Positions 7,118-15,333 are shown, numbered from the stretch's first letter. The stretch: 26,595 bases of DNA from Archangium sp. (GCA_016793585.1 JAEUJR010001063.1:1-26595); one strand, 5' to 3'. Numbers and translations are program-made. Notes: generated by a model from the letters alone, not told the origin.

Positions 7118-7912
7118 TCAGCGCGGCACGTCGACAATCAGCGCAGCGCCCGTCGAGCTCAGCGTCACCTCGCCGGCGCCGACTTCGGCCCCTTCACCCA
7201 GCGCGAGCGTCTGGCCAGACGACAACGTCACCGGCGCCGTCAACGACATCACGTACGCCGCGCGGCCCGGAGCCACCGTCAGCGTCTGCTTCGAGCCGTC
7301 GAGGTCGCTCCACCACACCTTCGCGTCACAGCGCAGCGGCACCGCATCGTCACCAGCGACGAACTGCGAGACCCCGCGCGCCACCGTTCGGCGGAAGTAT
7401 GCCGGCGCGCCTCCGTGAGAGGTCGGCTCGAACCAGATCTGCAGCATGCGGGTCTTCGCGTCGGTGTCGTTGCCCTCGGCGTGGAACATGCCGTCGCGTG
7501 ACGAGATGAGCTGCACCTCGCGGGCCTTCAGCGTCGCGCCGTGCGCCTGGTCGCCGTGGTGGCTGAGCTCGCCGTCGATGACGATTGAGAGAATCTCGAC
7601 CTCCTGATGCGGGTGCAGCGGGAAGCGCGAGCGCGGCATGAACGTCGCGTCGGCGAGCACGAGCAGCGGGCCCAACCTCGAGCCCTGCCCCGCCGAGGGG
7701 CCCACCGTCGCGATGAAGTGGTCCTTCAGGGCCAGCCAGGGCAGGGTGGTCGACGGCAGCTGCGAGAGCGGGCGATGGCGAACGGTGGGCATGGGCGTCT
7801 TCCGGCACGCGACGAGCGTCGAAGCACCCAGCACCAGCGCTCGTCGGGTCAGCGGCACGCCCTGTCTCTGCCACGGTGATGAAGCTTCGACGAGCCCACT
7901 CGTCTGGGACAC
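7118..7912 (-). CDS. Exported pirin-family cupin, probable Tat lipoprotein
   Basis: The 264-residue protein has the pirin/YhhW bicupin pattern. The metal ligands fit well: His100 and His102 in FPLHPHQEVE, then His144 and Glu146 in GMFHAEGN. The +2, +44, +46 spacing is nearly identical to that of pirin. LSIVIDGELSHHGD is the typical strand following the ligand site. Family members bind iron and some oxidise flavonols such as quercetin, but the substrate here cannot be told. The unusual part is the N-terminus: LTRRALVLGASTLVAC is a twin-arginine-like signal ending in a lipobox (LVAC, Cys36), so the protein is probably folded with its metal, exported and lipid-anchored. Most pirins are cytosolic. 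The start may be ATG 7912, preceded by AAGAGA, or GTG 7858, which gives a more usual short n-region. It is divergent from the gene at 7965. Confidence 0.83.
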   Translation of the reverse strand: MSQTSGLVEASSPWQRQGVPLTRRALVLGASTLVACRKTPMPTVRHRPLSQLPSTTLPWLALKDHFIATVGPSAGQGSRLGPLLVLADATFMPRSRFPLHPHQEVEILSIVIDGELSHHGDQAHGATLKAREVQLISSRDGMFHAEGNDTDAKTRMLQIWFEPTSHGGAPAYFRRTVARGVSQFVAGDDAVPLRCDAKVWWSDLDGSKQTLTVAPGRAAYVMSLTAPVTLSSGQTLALGEGAEVGAGEVTLSSTGAALIVDVPR

Positions 7913-7964
7913 TGCGTTCTCTTGGCAGGAAACTCATTCGAGCGCGCTGCTGTCGAGGTACGAC

Positions 7965-8531
7965 ATGCCCATGCTGCTGGCGCTCACGTTGACCGTGCTG
8001 AACGCGGCTCCCGATGCCGGAGTCTCGACCATCGTCTGGGACGACCGCTCGGCCGTGAAGCTCGTCGAGGGGCAGACGGTGCAGCTCGTCTTGAAGAAGC
8101 CGCTCAGCCGCGTCGCCGCGAGCAACGCCGCCATCTGCGACGTGCAGGCCGACAAGCCCACCGCGCTCACGCTCATCGCGAAGAAGCCGGGCGTCGTCAC
8201 CATCGCGCTCTGGTACGGCATGGCGATGAAGGGCGTGCAGGTCGAGGTCGCGGCGAAGCAGGCGCCCGCAGCGCCCGCCGCCGATGCCGGCATTCCCCTC
8301 TTCACCTGGGACGGTGAGCACGGCTTTCACGTGCCGCGCGGCGTGGAGTTCGACGTTCAAGGGCCTGGTGGCCTCGAGAAGGTGGCGCCCGGCAGTCACC
8401 GCCGGTGCACCATGAGCTCCATCGGGAACGATCAGCTTCGCTTCCGCTGCGCAGAGGCCGGGCCCGTCACCGTCTTCCTCTGGTACGCGAACAGCAGGCG
8501 CCGCGCGCTCGAACTCGACGTCGACCCGTGA
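7965..8531 (+). CDS. Small secreted protein with two tandem pilus-secretin N-terminal-like domains
   Basis: From ATG 7965 the product has 188 residues, with a signal peptide ending near ALTLTVLNAA. Residues about 23-95 match the domain found at the N-terminus of CpaC/RcpA-type pilus secretins: LVEGQTVQLVLKKPLSRVAA, then a VQADKPTALTLIAKKPG strand pair, then VTIALWYG. Residues about 112-186 are a diverged second copy: GLEKVAP, NDQLRFRCAEAGPVTVFLWYAN and LELDV align with SRVAA, ALTLIAKKPGVVTIALWYG and VQVEV. A short Ala/Pro linker separates them. No secretin pore domain is present, so this is a stand-alone periplasmic version, perhaps a scaffold or adaptor. It is divergent from the pirin gene across 52 bp and convergent with the EGF lipoprotein gene. 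The upstream in-frame extension to 7638 is overlap with the opposite gene and was not used. Confidence 0.75.
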   Translation: MPMLLALTLTVLNAAPDAGVSTIVWDDRSAVKLVEGQTVQLVLKKPLSRVAASNAAICDVQADKPTALTLIAKKPGVVTIALWYGMAMKGVQVEVAAKQAPAAPAADAGIPLFTWDGEHGFHVPRGVEFDVQGPGGLEKVAPGSHRRCTMSSIGNDQLRFRCAEAGPVTVFLWYANSRRRALELDVDP

Positions 8532-8565
8532 CGTGTCGTCACGACGTCGAGCGGCCTCCATCGCC

Positions 8566-11500
8566 TCACTGAATCGTCGTCGTCATCGACCACGGGCTGG
8601 TGTTCCCCAGGAATGAGGTCACCACCAGGAACACCGTCGCCGTCGAGCCAGTCGAGTTGAGCCACGACAGCGTCTCGGTGCCGTTCGACAACGCAGCATC
8701 GGCGCTCGCCAGACAGGCGACGGCGCTGTTGCTGCAAGACGCCGCCGGGCCGGGAATGAGGTTGAGAATCAGGTCGGCCTGCGACGTCGCCGAGACCGTG
8801 AAGGTCTGGCCAGCAGGAACCGTCGCGACGTAGACGCGGTCTTCGTCACCGAACGTGGGGCGGCAGCCCACCCGCGACCCCGAAATGTCGTACGTCGGGT
8901 CGTACCCGGCGATGGACTCTGCGGGCAGCGAACCAGCGACGAGCGGCGACGCCGCGTTGCAGGTGTCACCCGGCGGGAGCGGCACGGTCGCCGCGGCGAT
9001 GGAGAACGTGCCGCTCGTCGCTCCCACCGACGCGGTGGCGACGACGAAGACGTCGAGCGGCGCTGCCGTGCGGTTCGGCACCACCATCGTCTGGGGAGCG
9101 CCGGCCGTGCCGTTGGTGCGGGCACCTGCGAGGCAGACAGGCGCCGAGTCACAGGTGGCGGCTGGCGCGGCGATGGCGCTCAGATGCGCCGTCATGCCCG
9201 CTGGCGGCGTCATCACCACCTGCAGCCCCGACATCGCGGGCACCGTCGCGAGGTAGACGCGGTCGACTCCCGCGCTCGAGCACTGGTAGTCGCTGTCGAA
9301 GCCCGACAACGACTGCGCCGTCAGCGTCGCTCCCGACGCCAGCACGGTGGTGGCCGTCGTGCACACGTCGTCGGCGACCACCGGCACGATGGCGGTCGAC
9401 AACGAGAACGTGCCCGTCGCCGCGCTGTCATTCGACGCCACCAGGAAGTAGTCGCGCGGCGTGTTGGTGACGTTCAACGCGCGGGCGATGACGTTGCTCG
9501 AGCCCGACTGTGATGACAGGCAGCGGCGGCCAGGCGAGTCGCAGGCGCTCGCAGGTCCTTCGATGAGGCTCATGCGGCCCGAGAAGCCGCTTGGCGTCAT
9601 CGTCGAGGTCAACCGTGAGAGGCCCGGCAGGGTCGCGCGGTACACGCGGTCAGCGCCGGCGAGGTTGCCCGAAGTGAAGCGACACTCGTAGTCGTACGAG
9701 AAGCCCGACAGCGACTGGTTCGTCAGCACCTGCCCGTTCGAGACGCTCGAGACCGCCGTCGTGCAGCTGTCGTCGGCGATGGGCGTCGACTGCTGGTAGG
9801 TGATGTTGAACGCCGTCGGCGTTCCGGTTCCGACGATGGCGTAGACGGTCTGCGGCGTCGCCTGGCCGTTGACGAAAGAGACGGCGTTGGTCGCGCGGGT
9901 CGCTCCAGCGAAGCACTGTCGAGGCGAGAGGTTGCAGGCGGAAGCCGGGCCGACGATGAGGTCGATGTCCATCGCGCCGGCCGTGGTGAACCGACCGCGC
10001 TGCCCCGGTGGCACGCTCGCCGTGAAGACGACGTCGGCTTCACCCGACACCTCGCAGACCGAGTTGAGCCCGATGCCCGAGTAGTTCGAGGCCGCGCCCA
10101 CCGTCGTCGACGGCACCGTCTGCCCGTTGGTGATGGTGGTCGCGAGCTCACACGTCTCGCCTCCCGGCCGCACGGTGCAGGTCACGCCATCGCCCACGTA
10201 GCCCGAGTTGCAGGCGCAGGTGCGTGAGCCCGGCGTGTTGGTGCAGGTCGCGTTGGCGCTGCAGCCGCCGTTGTTCGTCGCGCACTCGTCGACGTCGGAG
10301 CAGGTCACGCCCGTGCCGGTGTAGCCCGCGTTGCAGGCGCAGGTGCGCGAGCCGGGCGTGTTGGTGCACGTCGCGTTGATGTTGCAGCCGCCGTTGTTCG
10401 TCTGGCACTCGTTGACGTCGGTGCAGTTGAAGCCGTTGCCGGTGTAGCCCGCGTTGCAGGCGCAGGTGCGCGAGCCGGCGGTGTTGGTGCAGGTTGCGCT
10501 CGCCGCGCAGCCGCCGTTTCCGGTGAGGCACTCGTCGACGTCGGTGCAGGTGGTGCCGTTGCCCGAGAAGCCCGTGTTGCACGTGCAGGTGCGAGCGCCG
10601 GGCGTGTTGGTGCACGCCGCGTTGGCGTCGCAGCCCCCGTTGCCGGTGAGGCACTCGTTGATGTCGGTGCACGTCACGCCGTTGCCCGAGTAGCCCGCGG
10701 CGCACGTGCAGGTGCGCGAGCCGACGGTGTTCGCGCAGGTGGCGTTGGCCGAGCAGCCGCCGTTGCCCGAGAGACACTCGTCGACGTCGGCGCACGAGAG
10801 GCCGTTGCCCGAGTAGCCCTGGTTGCACGAGCAGGTGCGTGCGCCTGGCGTGTTGGTGCAGGCCGCGTTCGTGTCACAGCCGCCATTGTTGGTGAGGCAC
10901 TCGTTGATGTCCGTACAGGTGACGCCATCTCCGGTGAAGCCTGCGTTGCACGCGCAGGTGCGTGAGCCCGGCGTGTTGGTGCACAGCGCGTTCGGGCTGC
11001 AGCCGCCGTTGCCGACGAGGCACTCGTTGACGTCGACGCAGGTGTTGCCGTTGCGCACGTAGCCCGGGTCGCACGTCAGGCCGCATGACGAGCCGTTGCA
11101 GGTAGCCGTGCCGTTCGCCGTCGAGGGGCAGACGCGACACGAGGTGCCGCACGAGGTGACGGCGGTGTCAGAGACGCACTGCTGGCCGCATGCATGCTGG
11201 CCCATGGGGCAACGGCACTGGCCCGTGGAGCACGTCGCGCCCATCGGGCAGTCGGTGCTCAAGCGGCAGCCCGTCATGCAACGTCTGGAGATGGGGTCGC
11301 AGAAGTAGCCCGGCCCGCAGCCAGCGCCGACGGTGCAGTCCATCGGCAGCACCTGACAGGCGCCACGGTTGCAGACCTCGCCGTTGCCGCAGATGCGCCC
11401 ACACTGGCCACAGTTCTCGACGTCGGCCTGCAGGTCGATGCACATGAGCGAGCACTCGGTGAGGCTGCCGGCGCACGACGCACTCCCGCCTCCCGTGCCG

Positions 11501-11973
11501 CCGCCCGAGCTCCCGCCTGCCGTCGAGCCGCCTGCCGTCGAGCCGCCCGCCGTCGAGCCGCCCGCCGTGGAGCCACCCGCTGTCGAGCCGCCCGCCGTCG
11601 AGCCGCCTGCTGTCGAGCCGCCTGCCGTGGAGCCACCCGCCGTCGAGCCACCCGCCGTCGAGCCGCCCGCCGTCGAGCCGCCCGCCGTCGAGCCGCCGGC
11701 GATCACGAACCCTCCGCCCGTGTTCGCGCTCCCGCCGCCAGTGAGGTTGCTGCTCGGCGAGCAGATGCCCAGCGAGCACACCGAGCTGATGCCGCACGAG
11801 GTACAGGCGTTTCCCCCGCGGCCGCACGCCGAGTTCTCGACGCCCGAGACACACTGATTGTCCTGACAGCAGCCGGTGCTGCACGTGGTCGGGCCACACA
11901 CAGGAGGGGGCGGCGCAGAGCACGACGAGAGCACGACCGCGAAGCCGACGAGACCCGGGAGAATGTGACGCAT
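8566..11973 (-). CDS. Large surface lipoprotein with AGGST stalk, seven EGF repeats and four PPC-like repeats
   Basis: The 1135-residue protein has a lipoprotein signal ending LSSC at Cys18. A Cys-rich segment follows (CGPTTCSTGCCQDNQC), then a stalk of 12 AGGST units at residues about 92-151. A second Cys-rich block at about 160-310 includes the LTECSLMCIDLQ and ENCGQCGRIC pattern known from myxobacterial surface proteins. Residues 314-600 are seven 41-residue calcium-binding-type EGF repeats of the form D-V/I-N/D-E-C, NGGC, C-x-N-T, RTC-x-C. From about 606 to the end there are four repeats of roughly 125 residues, each with DxC near the start, an S-L-S-G-F/Y motif and a D-R-V-Y-x-A-T-x-P strand, as in PPC-type beta-sandwiches. 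The layout suggests an outer-surface adhesin-like or binding protein; no catalytic residues are seen. It lies 48 bp after the gene at 12022-12942, on the same strand, with a hairpin in between. Confidence 0.88.
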   Translation of the reverse strand: MRHILPGLVGFAVVLSSCSAPPPPVCGPTTCSTGCCQDNQCVSGVENSACGRGGNACTSCGISSVCSLGICSPSSNLTGGGSANTGGGFVIAGGSTAGGSTAGGSTAGGSTAGGSTAGGSTAGGSTAGGSTAGGSTAGGSTAGGSTAGGSTAGGSSGGGTGGGSASCAGSLTECSLMCIDLQADVENCGQCGRICGNGEVCNRGACQVLPMDCTVGAGCGPGYFCDPISRRCMTGCRLSTDCPMGATCSTGQCRCPMGQHACGQQCVSDTAVTSCGTSCRVCPSTANGTATCNGSSCGLTCDPGYVRNGNTCVDVNECLVGNGGCSPNALCTNTPGSRTCACNAGFTGDGVTCTDINECLTNNGGCDTNAACTNTPGARTCSCNQGYSGNGLSCADVDECLSGNGGCSANATCANTVGSRTCTCAAGYSGNGVTCTDINECLTGNGGCDANAACTNTPGARTCTCNTGFSGNGTTCTDVDECLTGNGGCAASATCTNTAGSRTCACNAGYTGNGFNCTDVNECQTNNGGCNINATCTNTPGSRTCACNAGYTGTGVTCSDVDECATNNGGCSANATCTNTPGSRTCACNSGYVGDGVTCTVRPGGETCELATTITNGQTVPSTTVGAASNYSGIGLNSVCEVSGEADVVFTASVPPGQRGRFTTAGAMDIDLIVGPASACNLSPRQCFAGATRATNAVSFVNGQATPQTVYAIVGTGTPTAFNITYQQSTPIADDSCTTAVSSVSNGQVLTNQSLSGFSYDYECRFTSGNLAGADRVYRATLPGLSRLTSTMTPSGFSGRMSLIEGPASACDSPGRRCLSSQSGSSNVIARALNVTNTPRDYFLVASNDSAATGTFSLSTAIVPVVADDVCTTATTVLASGATLTAQSLSGFDSDYQCSSAGVDRVYLATVPAMSGLQVVMTPPAGMTAHLSAIAAPAATCDSAPVCLAGARTNGTAGAPQTMVVPNRTAAPLDVFVVATASVGATSGTFSIAAATVPLPPGDTCNAASPLVAGSLPAESIAGYDPTYDISGSRVGCRPTFGDEDRVYVATVPAGQTFTVSATSQADLILNLIPGPAASCSNSAVACLASADAALSNGTETLSWLNSTGSTATVFLVVTSFLGNTSPWSMTTTIQ
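10174..11034 (-). repeat. Seven tandem 123-bp EGF-coding repeats
   Basis: Seven in-frame copies of a 123-bp unit encode EGF modules with six cysteines each. Copies differ mainly at a few codons (LVGN, LTNN, LSGN, QTNN, ATNN before GGC). The DNA similarity makes copy-number change by recombination plausible. Confidence 0.9.
11521..11700 (-). repeat. 15-bp minisatellite, 12 copies, coding for (AGGST)12
   Basis: Twelve contiguous 15-bp units fill exactly 180 bp. Plus-strand units read CGTCGAGCCGCCCGC with few variants (TGTC for CGTC, GTGG for GTCG, CCTGC for CCCGC, CCACCC for CCGCCC). Variation is nearly all at third codon positions, so the encoded Ala-Gly-Gly-Ser-Thr unit is fixed. Any gain or loss of units stays in frame and would change stalk length. 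Confidence 0.95.
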
Positions 11974-11984
11974 GTGCCGACGAT

Positions 11985-12006
11985 ACCCACCGAAGGCCCG
12001 GTGGGT
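11985..12006 (-). terminator. Hairpin between two leftward genes (terminator or 5' leader structure)
   Basis: ACCCACCG (11985-11992) and CGGTGGGT (11999-12006) form a perfect 8-bp stem with a 6-base loop. It sits 15 bp after the stop of the gene at 12022 and 11 bp before the ATG of the EGF lipoprotein at 11973. No U-run follows it in the leftward transcript, so a classical intrinsic terminator is not shown; it could instead shield the weak ribosome binding site. Confidence 0.4.
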
Positions 12007-12021
12007 GCAGGAAAAGCCCCT

Positions 12022-12942
12022 TCAGCGCAGCGCACTCAGCGCGGGCGTGGCAGCAGCCTGCTGCTCGGTCGGAACGGTGGTCACGACGTCGAAGTGCTGG
12101 CCCGGCCCGACGCTGATGACGAGCGGCTCGGCCAACGGCTTCACCTCGGCCTGGTGGCGCAGCTCCACCGTCGGCTCGCGCGACTTCACGCGGTGCCGCT
12201 CCACGAGCGGCTCGAACGGTTTCGAGAACACGCCGTCGACCAGCTTCGTGTGCACGACCGCCACCTCGGCCGGGTCGCACGTGAGGCGCAGCTTCGAGAG
12301 CACGTCAGGCAACAGCTCGGCCTGGTAGTGTGTCTTCAGCTCCTCGAACAACGCGGGCTGGCGCTCGGGCGTCACGGTGCCAATCGTCGCCACTTCGAGC
12401 GTCGTCTCGCATGGCCCCGGCGCCGCGACCTCTGGCCGAAACGAGACGCGGTATTCACCGACGGGCAGCCGGTCGGCCTGCTCGGCCACGGGGCCGTTCG
12501 GCGTCAGCCGCTCGAGCACCAGCGTGCCCGGGTGGTTCGTCGAGACGGTGGCGAACGGCTCCTGTTCGACGATGAACGAGCCGGCGTCGTAGAGCAGGTC
12601 TGACTTCAGGTCGAAGGCGACGTCACGGCCGCGCGAGGTGAAGTTGTTCGCCAGGCGCGAGAAGTCGAGCTCGATGCGCTTCACCTTTCGCGGTGCCACC
12701 CACGCGCGCAGACACGACGCACTCACCTTCGTCACGCGCTCGGCCGGTACGCCATCGACGCGCACGTCGAAGTCCAGCATCCACAGCTCGCGCCCCACGC
12801 TCTTCTGCTTCGGCCCCGCTGCGTTGACGAACACCGGCTCGTTCAACGGCAGCTCGACGCACAGCTGAATCGCGGCGGGCTTCACCTCGGCGAAGGCGAA
12901 CGTCGCCACGGTGCACAATGCAAAGACGATGCGGGAGGGCAT
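12022..12942 (-). CDS. Secreted protein of unknown function
   Basis: From ATG 12942 the product has 306 residues. This start is preferred over upstream in-frame starts because it gives a clean signal peptide (MPSRIVFALCTVATFAFA, cleavage before EVKP) and has GAGGG just upstream. The mature part is beta-rich. It contains GTLVLERLTPNGPV and LPVGEYRVSF, which resemble a PEGA-like or carboxypeptidase-regulatory-like strand pattern, and ends in an Ala/Thr-rich tail. Four cysteines (QLC, SASC, PGPC, RLTC) could form disulphides. It precedes the EGF lipoprotein on the same strand by 48 bp, and the two may be co-expressed surface components. It is divergent from the lipid kinase gene across 147 bp. 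I do not recognise the family. Confidence 0.72.
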   Translation of the reverse strand: MPSRIVFALCTVATFAFAEVKPAAIQLCVELPLNEPVFVNAAGPKQKSVGRELWMLDFDVRVDGVPAERVTKVSASCLRAWVAPRKVKRIELDFSRLANNFTSRGRDVAFDLKSDLLYDAGSFIVEQEPFATVSTNHPGTLVLERLTPNGPVAEQADRLPVGEYRVSFRPEVAAPGPCETTLEVATIGTVTPERQPALFEELKTHYQAELLPDVLSKLRLTCDPAEVAVVHTKLVDGVFSKPFEPLVERHRVKSREPTVELRHQAEVKPLAEPLVISVGPGQHFDVVTTVPTEQQAAATPALSALR

Positions 12943-13089
12943 GAACCCTCGGCCCAGCATCACGCATGCCTTGCGCGACCTTCGGCGCTTCGAGGGGTTG
13001 GCGCGCTGCAAACTGGGTCATTCCAATCGGCCGGGTAGGGGAGCGCTGCGCTGACAGCCCGGTGACAGAGCCGTCTTACGACTTCGCGC

Positions 13090-14097
13090 ATGGACATCGC
13101 CGTGGTGGTGAACCTGAACGCGCGCAGAGGCTCCGAACGATTCGCTGCGTGGGCCCGCAAGGTGTTGCCGAACTCGAAGGTGGTCGCCACGCGCTCCGTC
13201 GACGACGTGAACCGCTTCGTCGACGACACCATGAAGGGCCCGGCGCCGCGGGTGGTGCTCTCGGGGGGTGGTGACGGCACGGCCATCGGCATTCTCGACG
13301 CCATGCGCGCGCGCGGTCTCTCTTTTCCCACGCTGGGCCTCGTGCCGCTCGGCACCGGCAACGCGTGGGCGTTCAGCACCAGCGCGCCGTCTCCGAAGGC
13401 TGCGCTCGAGACGATGCAGAAGGTGCTCGAGCGCGGCGACGCGACGGTGCCGACGAGTGACTTCTGGCTGCTCGAGGTCGAAGGGCGGCTCACGCCGTTC
13501 GCCGATGCAGGGTGGGGCGCCGAGATTCTTCACGACTACAAGGTGCAGCGCGCGCAGGCGAAGATGTTCAAGAAGCTCGTCGAAGGCGAGCTTGGCTACT
13601 TCACGTCGCTCTTCGGCCGCACCATTCCGCGCAACGTGATGGCGAAGACACGGCCGCAGGTGCGCGTGACGAACCTGGGCGAGCGCGCGTACACGTTCGA
13701 CCCGCACGGCAACGTCGTCGAGGTGCCGAACGGCGGGCCGGGCACCGTGCTCTACGAGGGGCCGTACGGCGTCGCTGGCGCAGGCACGACGATGGAGCTC
13801 GGCTTCGGCATGAAGGCGCTCCACTTCGCGCGAACGAAGCCCGGCTTCATGCACGCGCGCGTGTACGCCGCCACGCCCGCGCAGGCGACGCTCAAGATTC
13901 CATCGTTGTGGAATGGCGTGCACCCACTGCCGCACAGCCACGACTTTCTCGTCACCGCGTGCCGCATGGAGTTCGACCGCGACGTGCCCGTCGAAGTGGG
14001 CGGTGACATCATCGGGCTGCGTCGGCAGGTGGAGTACCGCGTGGCGCCCCACATCGTGCCCGTCGTCGACTGGAGCCGGCTCAAAGCCCGCGCCTGA
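13090..14097 (+). CDS. Diacylglycerol-kinase-family lipid kinase
   Basis: The 335-residue protein carries the DAGK catalytic signature: VVVNLNARRG at the N-terminus, the nucleotide-binding LSGGGDGTA (GGGDGT 59-64), and VPLGTGNAWA (PLGTGN 86-91). The family transfers the gamma-phosphate of ATP to a lipid hydroxyl (diacylglycerol, sphingosine, ceramide or similar) on the cytosolic face of the membrane. The rest of the protein is the usual beta-sandwich domain, with FADAGWGAEILHDY near its start and GPYGVAGAGTTMELGFGM within it. Length is near the 300-residue norm. The substrate cannot be told from the sequence. It stands alone, 147 bp from the divergent secreted protein and 129 bp before the lipase. 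A functional link to the lipase would make sense in lipid turnover, but there is no overlap to prove it. Confidence 0.88.
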   Translation: MDIAVVVNLNARRGSERFAAWARKVLPNSKVVATRSVDDVNRFVDDTMKGPAPRVVLSGGGDGTAIGILDAMRARGLSFPTLGLVPLGTGNAWAFSTSAPSPKAALETMQKVLERGDATVPTSDFWLLEVEGRLTPFADAGWGAEILHDYKVQRAQAKMFKKLVEGELGYFTSLFGRTIPRNVMAKTRPQVRVTNLGERAYTFDPHGNVVEVPNGGPGTVLYEGPYGVAGAGTTMELGFGMKALHFARTKPGFMHARVYAATPAQATLKIPSLWNGVHPLPHSHDFLVTACRMEFDRDVPVEVGGDIIGLRRQVEYRVAPHIVPVVDWSRLKARA

Positions 14098-14226
14098 CGA
14101 CGCTCGCGTCTCCGCGACGAGCCCTCACCTGATGTTCGTCGACCGAGTCCCGCTCGAGCGTTCGCGTCTGACCGGTCCTCTCGTCGGCGCAGCTGTGGTT
14201 TCGGTGGAAGCGTGTACGGTCGAAAC

Positions 14227-15333
14227 ATGCGCTTCGTCTTCGTGTTGTTCCTCGCTGCTGGCTGCATCGCGCCGCAGCCGATCCTCGCGCCGCCAGCTGG
14301 CGACGACGTCACCTTCTTCATTCACGGCTACCGCGCCAGCTTCCTCGCCACCGAGTCGGGTGAGCTCGCCTACATCACGCCGGGGCAGGGGCTCTCGAAG
14401 GGAGAGCGCTCGCTCGCGCTTCCGTTCGACGGTCAGCGTGAGTTTCCAAAGTACCCGGCGCTGCACGCCGTTGGTCCGCTCACGCGCCTCACCGCGATTC
14501 CGCTGATTCTCGAGCTCGACCCGTACGCCTCGTGGATGGACTGGGCGAAGACGGCGCTGCCGGGCTTTCAGGTCTACGCGTACGACTGGCGGCAGGACAT
14601 TCGAGAGAGCGGCCGGCTCTTGTGTGAACGCATCTCGGCGCTGGGGCCCAATCGCAAGGTGCGGCTCATCGGGCACTCCATGGGCGGGCTCGTCTCGCTG
14701 GCATGTCTGCGCTCGGGTCACCCGGGCGCGAAGTCGGTGGTGAAGGTGGCCTTCGTCGGCACGCCGTTCAAGGGCGGCCCTGGGCAGTGGGACGACCTGC
14801 AGCTCGGCACGAAGTCGTCGAGCAACACCGCGTTGCTCGGGCCGGAAGCGCTGCTCACGTTCCCCGCTGCGTGGCAGCTGCTGCCGCCCGAGCCCGACTT
14901 CTTCGTCGACGAGCAGGGCGCGAAGGTGCCGGTGCCCGCGTACGAGGTGCAGACCTGGCTCACTCGAGCGTGGGGCCTCTTCGCCGAGCCGGCCGTTCGC
15001 GACAACCCGGCCTATCGCGCGCAGCTCGAGGCCCGCCTCGCCGAGCACGACAGCTTCTGGAAAGAGCTGGGCGACCTCGAAGGCGCGGCTCCGGAGTGGA
15101 AAGCGCTGGCCATCATCGGCACCGGCCGGCCCTGCGACGTCGCGTGGCGGGCGAAGGGCGAGGTCGTCGACCTGTCGGCGCCGCTCCGTGGAGACGGTGA
15201 TGGAACGGTCGCGGCGAACCGCGCGGTGCCGCCGAAGCCCATCGTCGCCGAGGTGGTGAACACGGCAGCCGAACACAGCGCGCTGCTCAACGACGAGGGT
15301 GTGCGAGAAGTGCTGCGGCAGTTTGTGAAGTGA
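14227..15333 (+). CDS. Lipoprotein lipase/esterase (alpha/beta hydrolase, LCAT-like)
   Basis: From ATG 14227 the protein has 368 residues and a lipoprotein signal (MRFVFVLFLAAGC, Cys13). It has an alpha/beta hydrolase core with an FIHGY oxyanion segment at 32-35, nucleophile Ser151 in IGHSMGG, a probable acid in RGDGDGT (Asp323 or Asp325), and His350 in AAEHSALL. The complete triad argues for an active enzyme. DWRQDIRESGRLL and FKGGPGQWDDL, placed before and after the nucleophile, recall lecithin:cholesterol acyltransferase-like lipases. It would act on lipids or esters at the outer membrane or cell surface. The start codon has a poor ribosome binding site. The stop overlaps the next gene's ATG (TGATG at 15331-15335), so the two are translated together. 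Confidence 0.85.
   Translation: MRFVFVLFLAAGCIAPQPILAPPAGDDVTFFIHGYRASFLATESGELAYITPGQGLSKGERSLALPFDGQREFPKYPALHAVGPLTRLTAIPLILELDPYASWMDWAKTALPGFQVYAYDWRQDIRESGRLLCERISALGPNRKVRLIGHSMGGLVSLACLRSGHPGAKSVVKVAFVGTPFKGGPGQWDDLQLGTKSSSNTALLGPEALLTFPAAWQLLPPEPDFFVDEQGAKVPVPAYEVQTWLTRAWGLFAEPAVRDNPAYRAQLEARLAEHDSFWKELGDLEGAAPEWKALAIIGTGRPCDVAWRAKGEVVDLSAPLRGDGDGTVAANRAVPPKPIVAEVVNTAAEHSALLNDEGVREVLRQFVK

Noticed and set aside
10174..11034. Regular 123-bp repeats as a non-coding array
   Set aside because: Period equals one 41-residue EGF module and the reading frame is unbroken.
11521..11700. CRISPR-like tandem repeats
   Set aside because: Units are 15 bp, contiguous without spacers, and in frame within a lipoprotein stalk.
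11194..12603. Plus-strand frame of 469 codons across the EGF gene and its neighbour
   Set aside because: It reads the AGGST minisatellite antisense as Arg/Ala repeats and crosses two unrelated leftward genes.
12943..13089. Promoters in the divergent region before the lipid kinase, with a repeated TGACAG
   Set aside because: The two TGACAG copies are only 6 bp and no convincing -35/-10 pair with proper spacing could be found.
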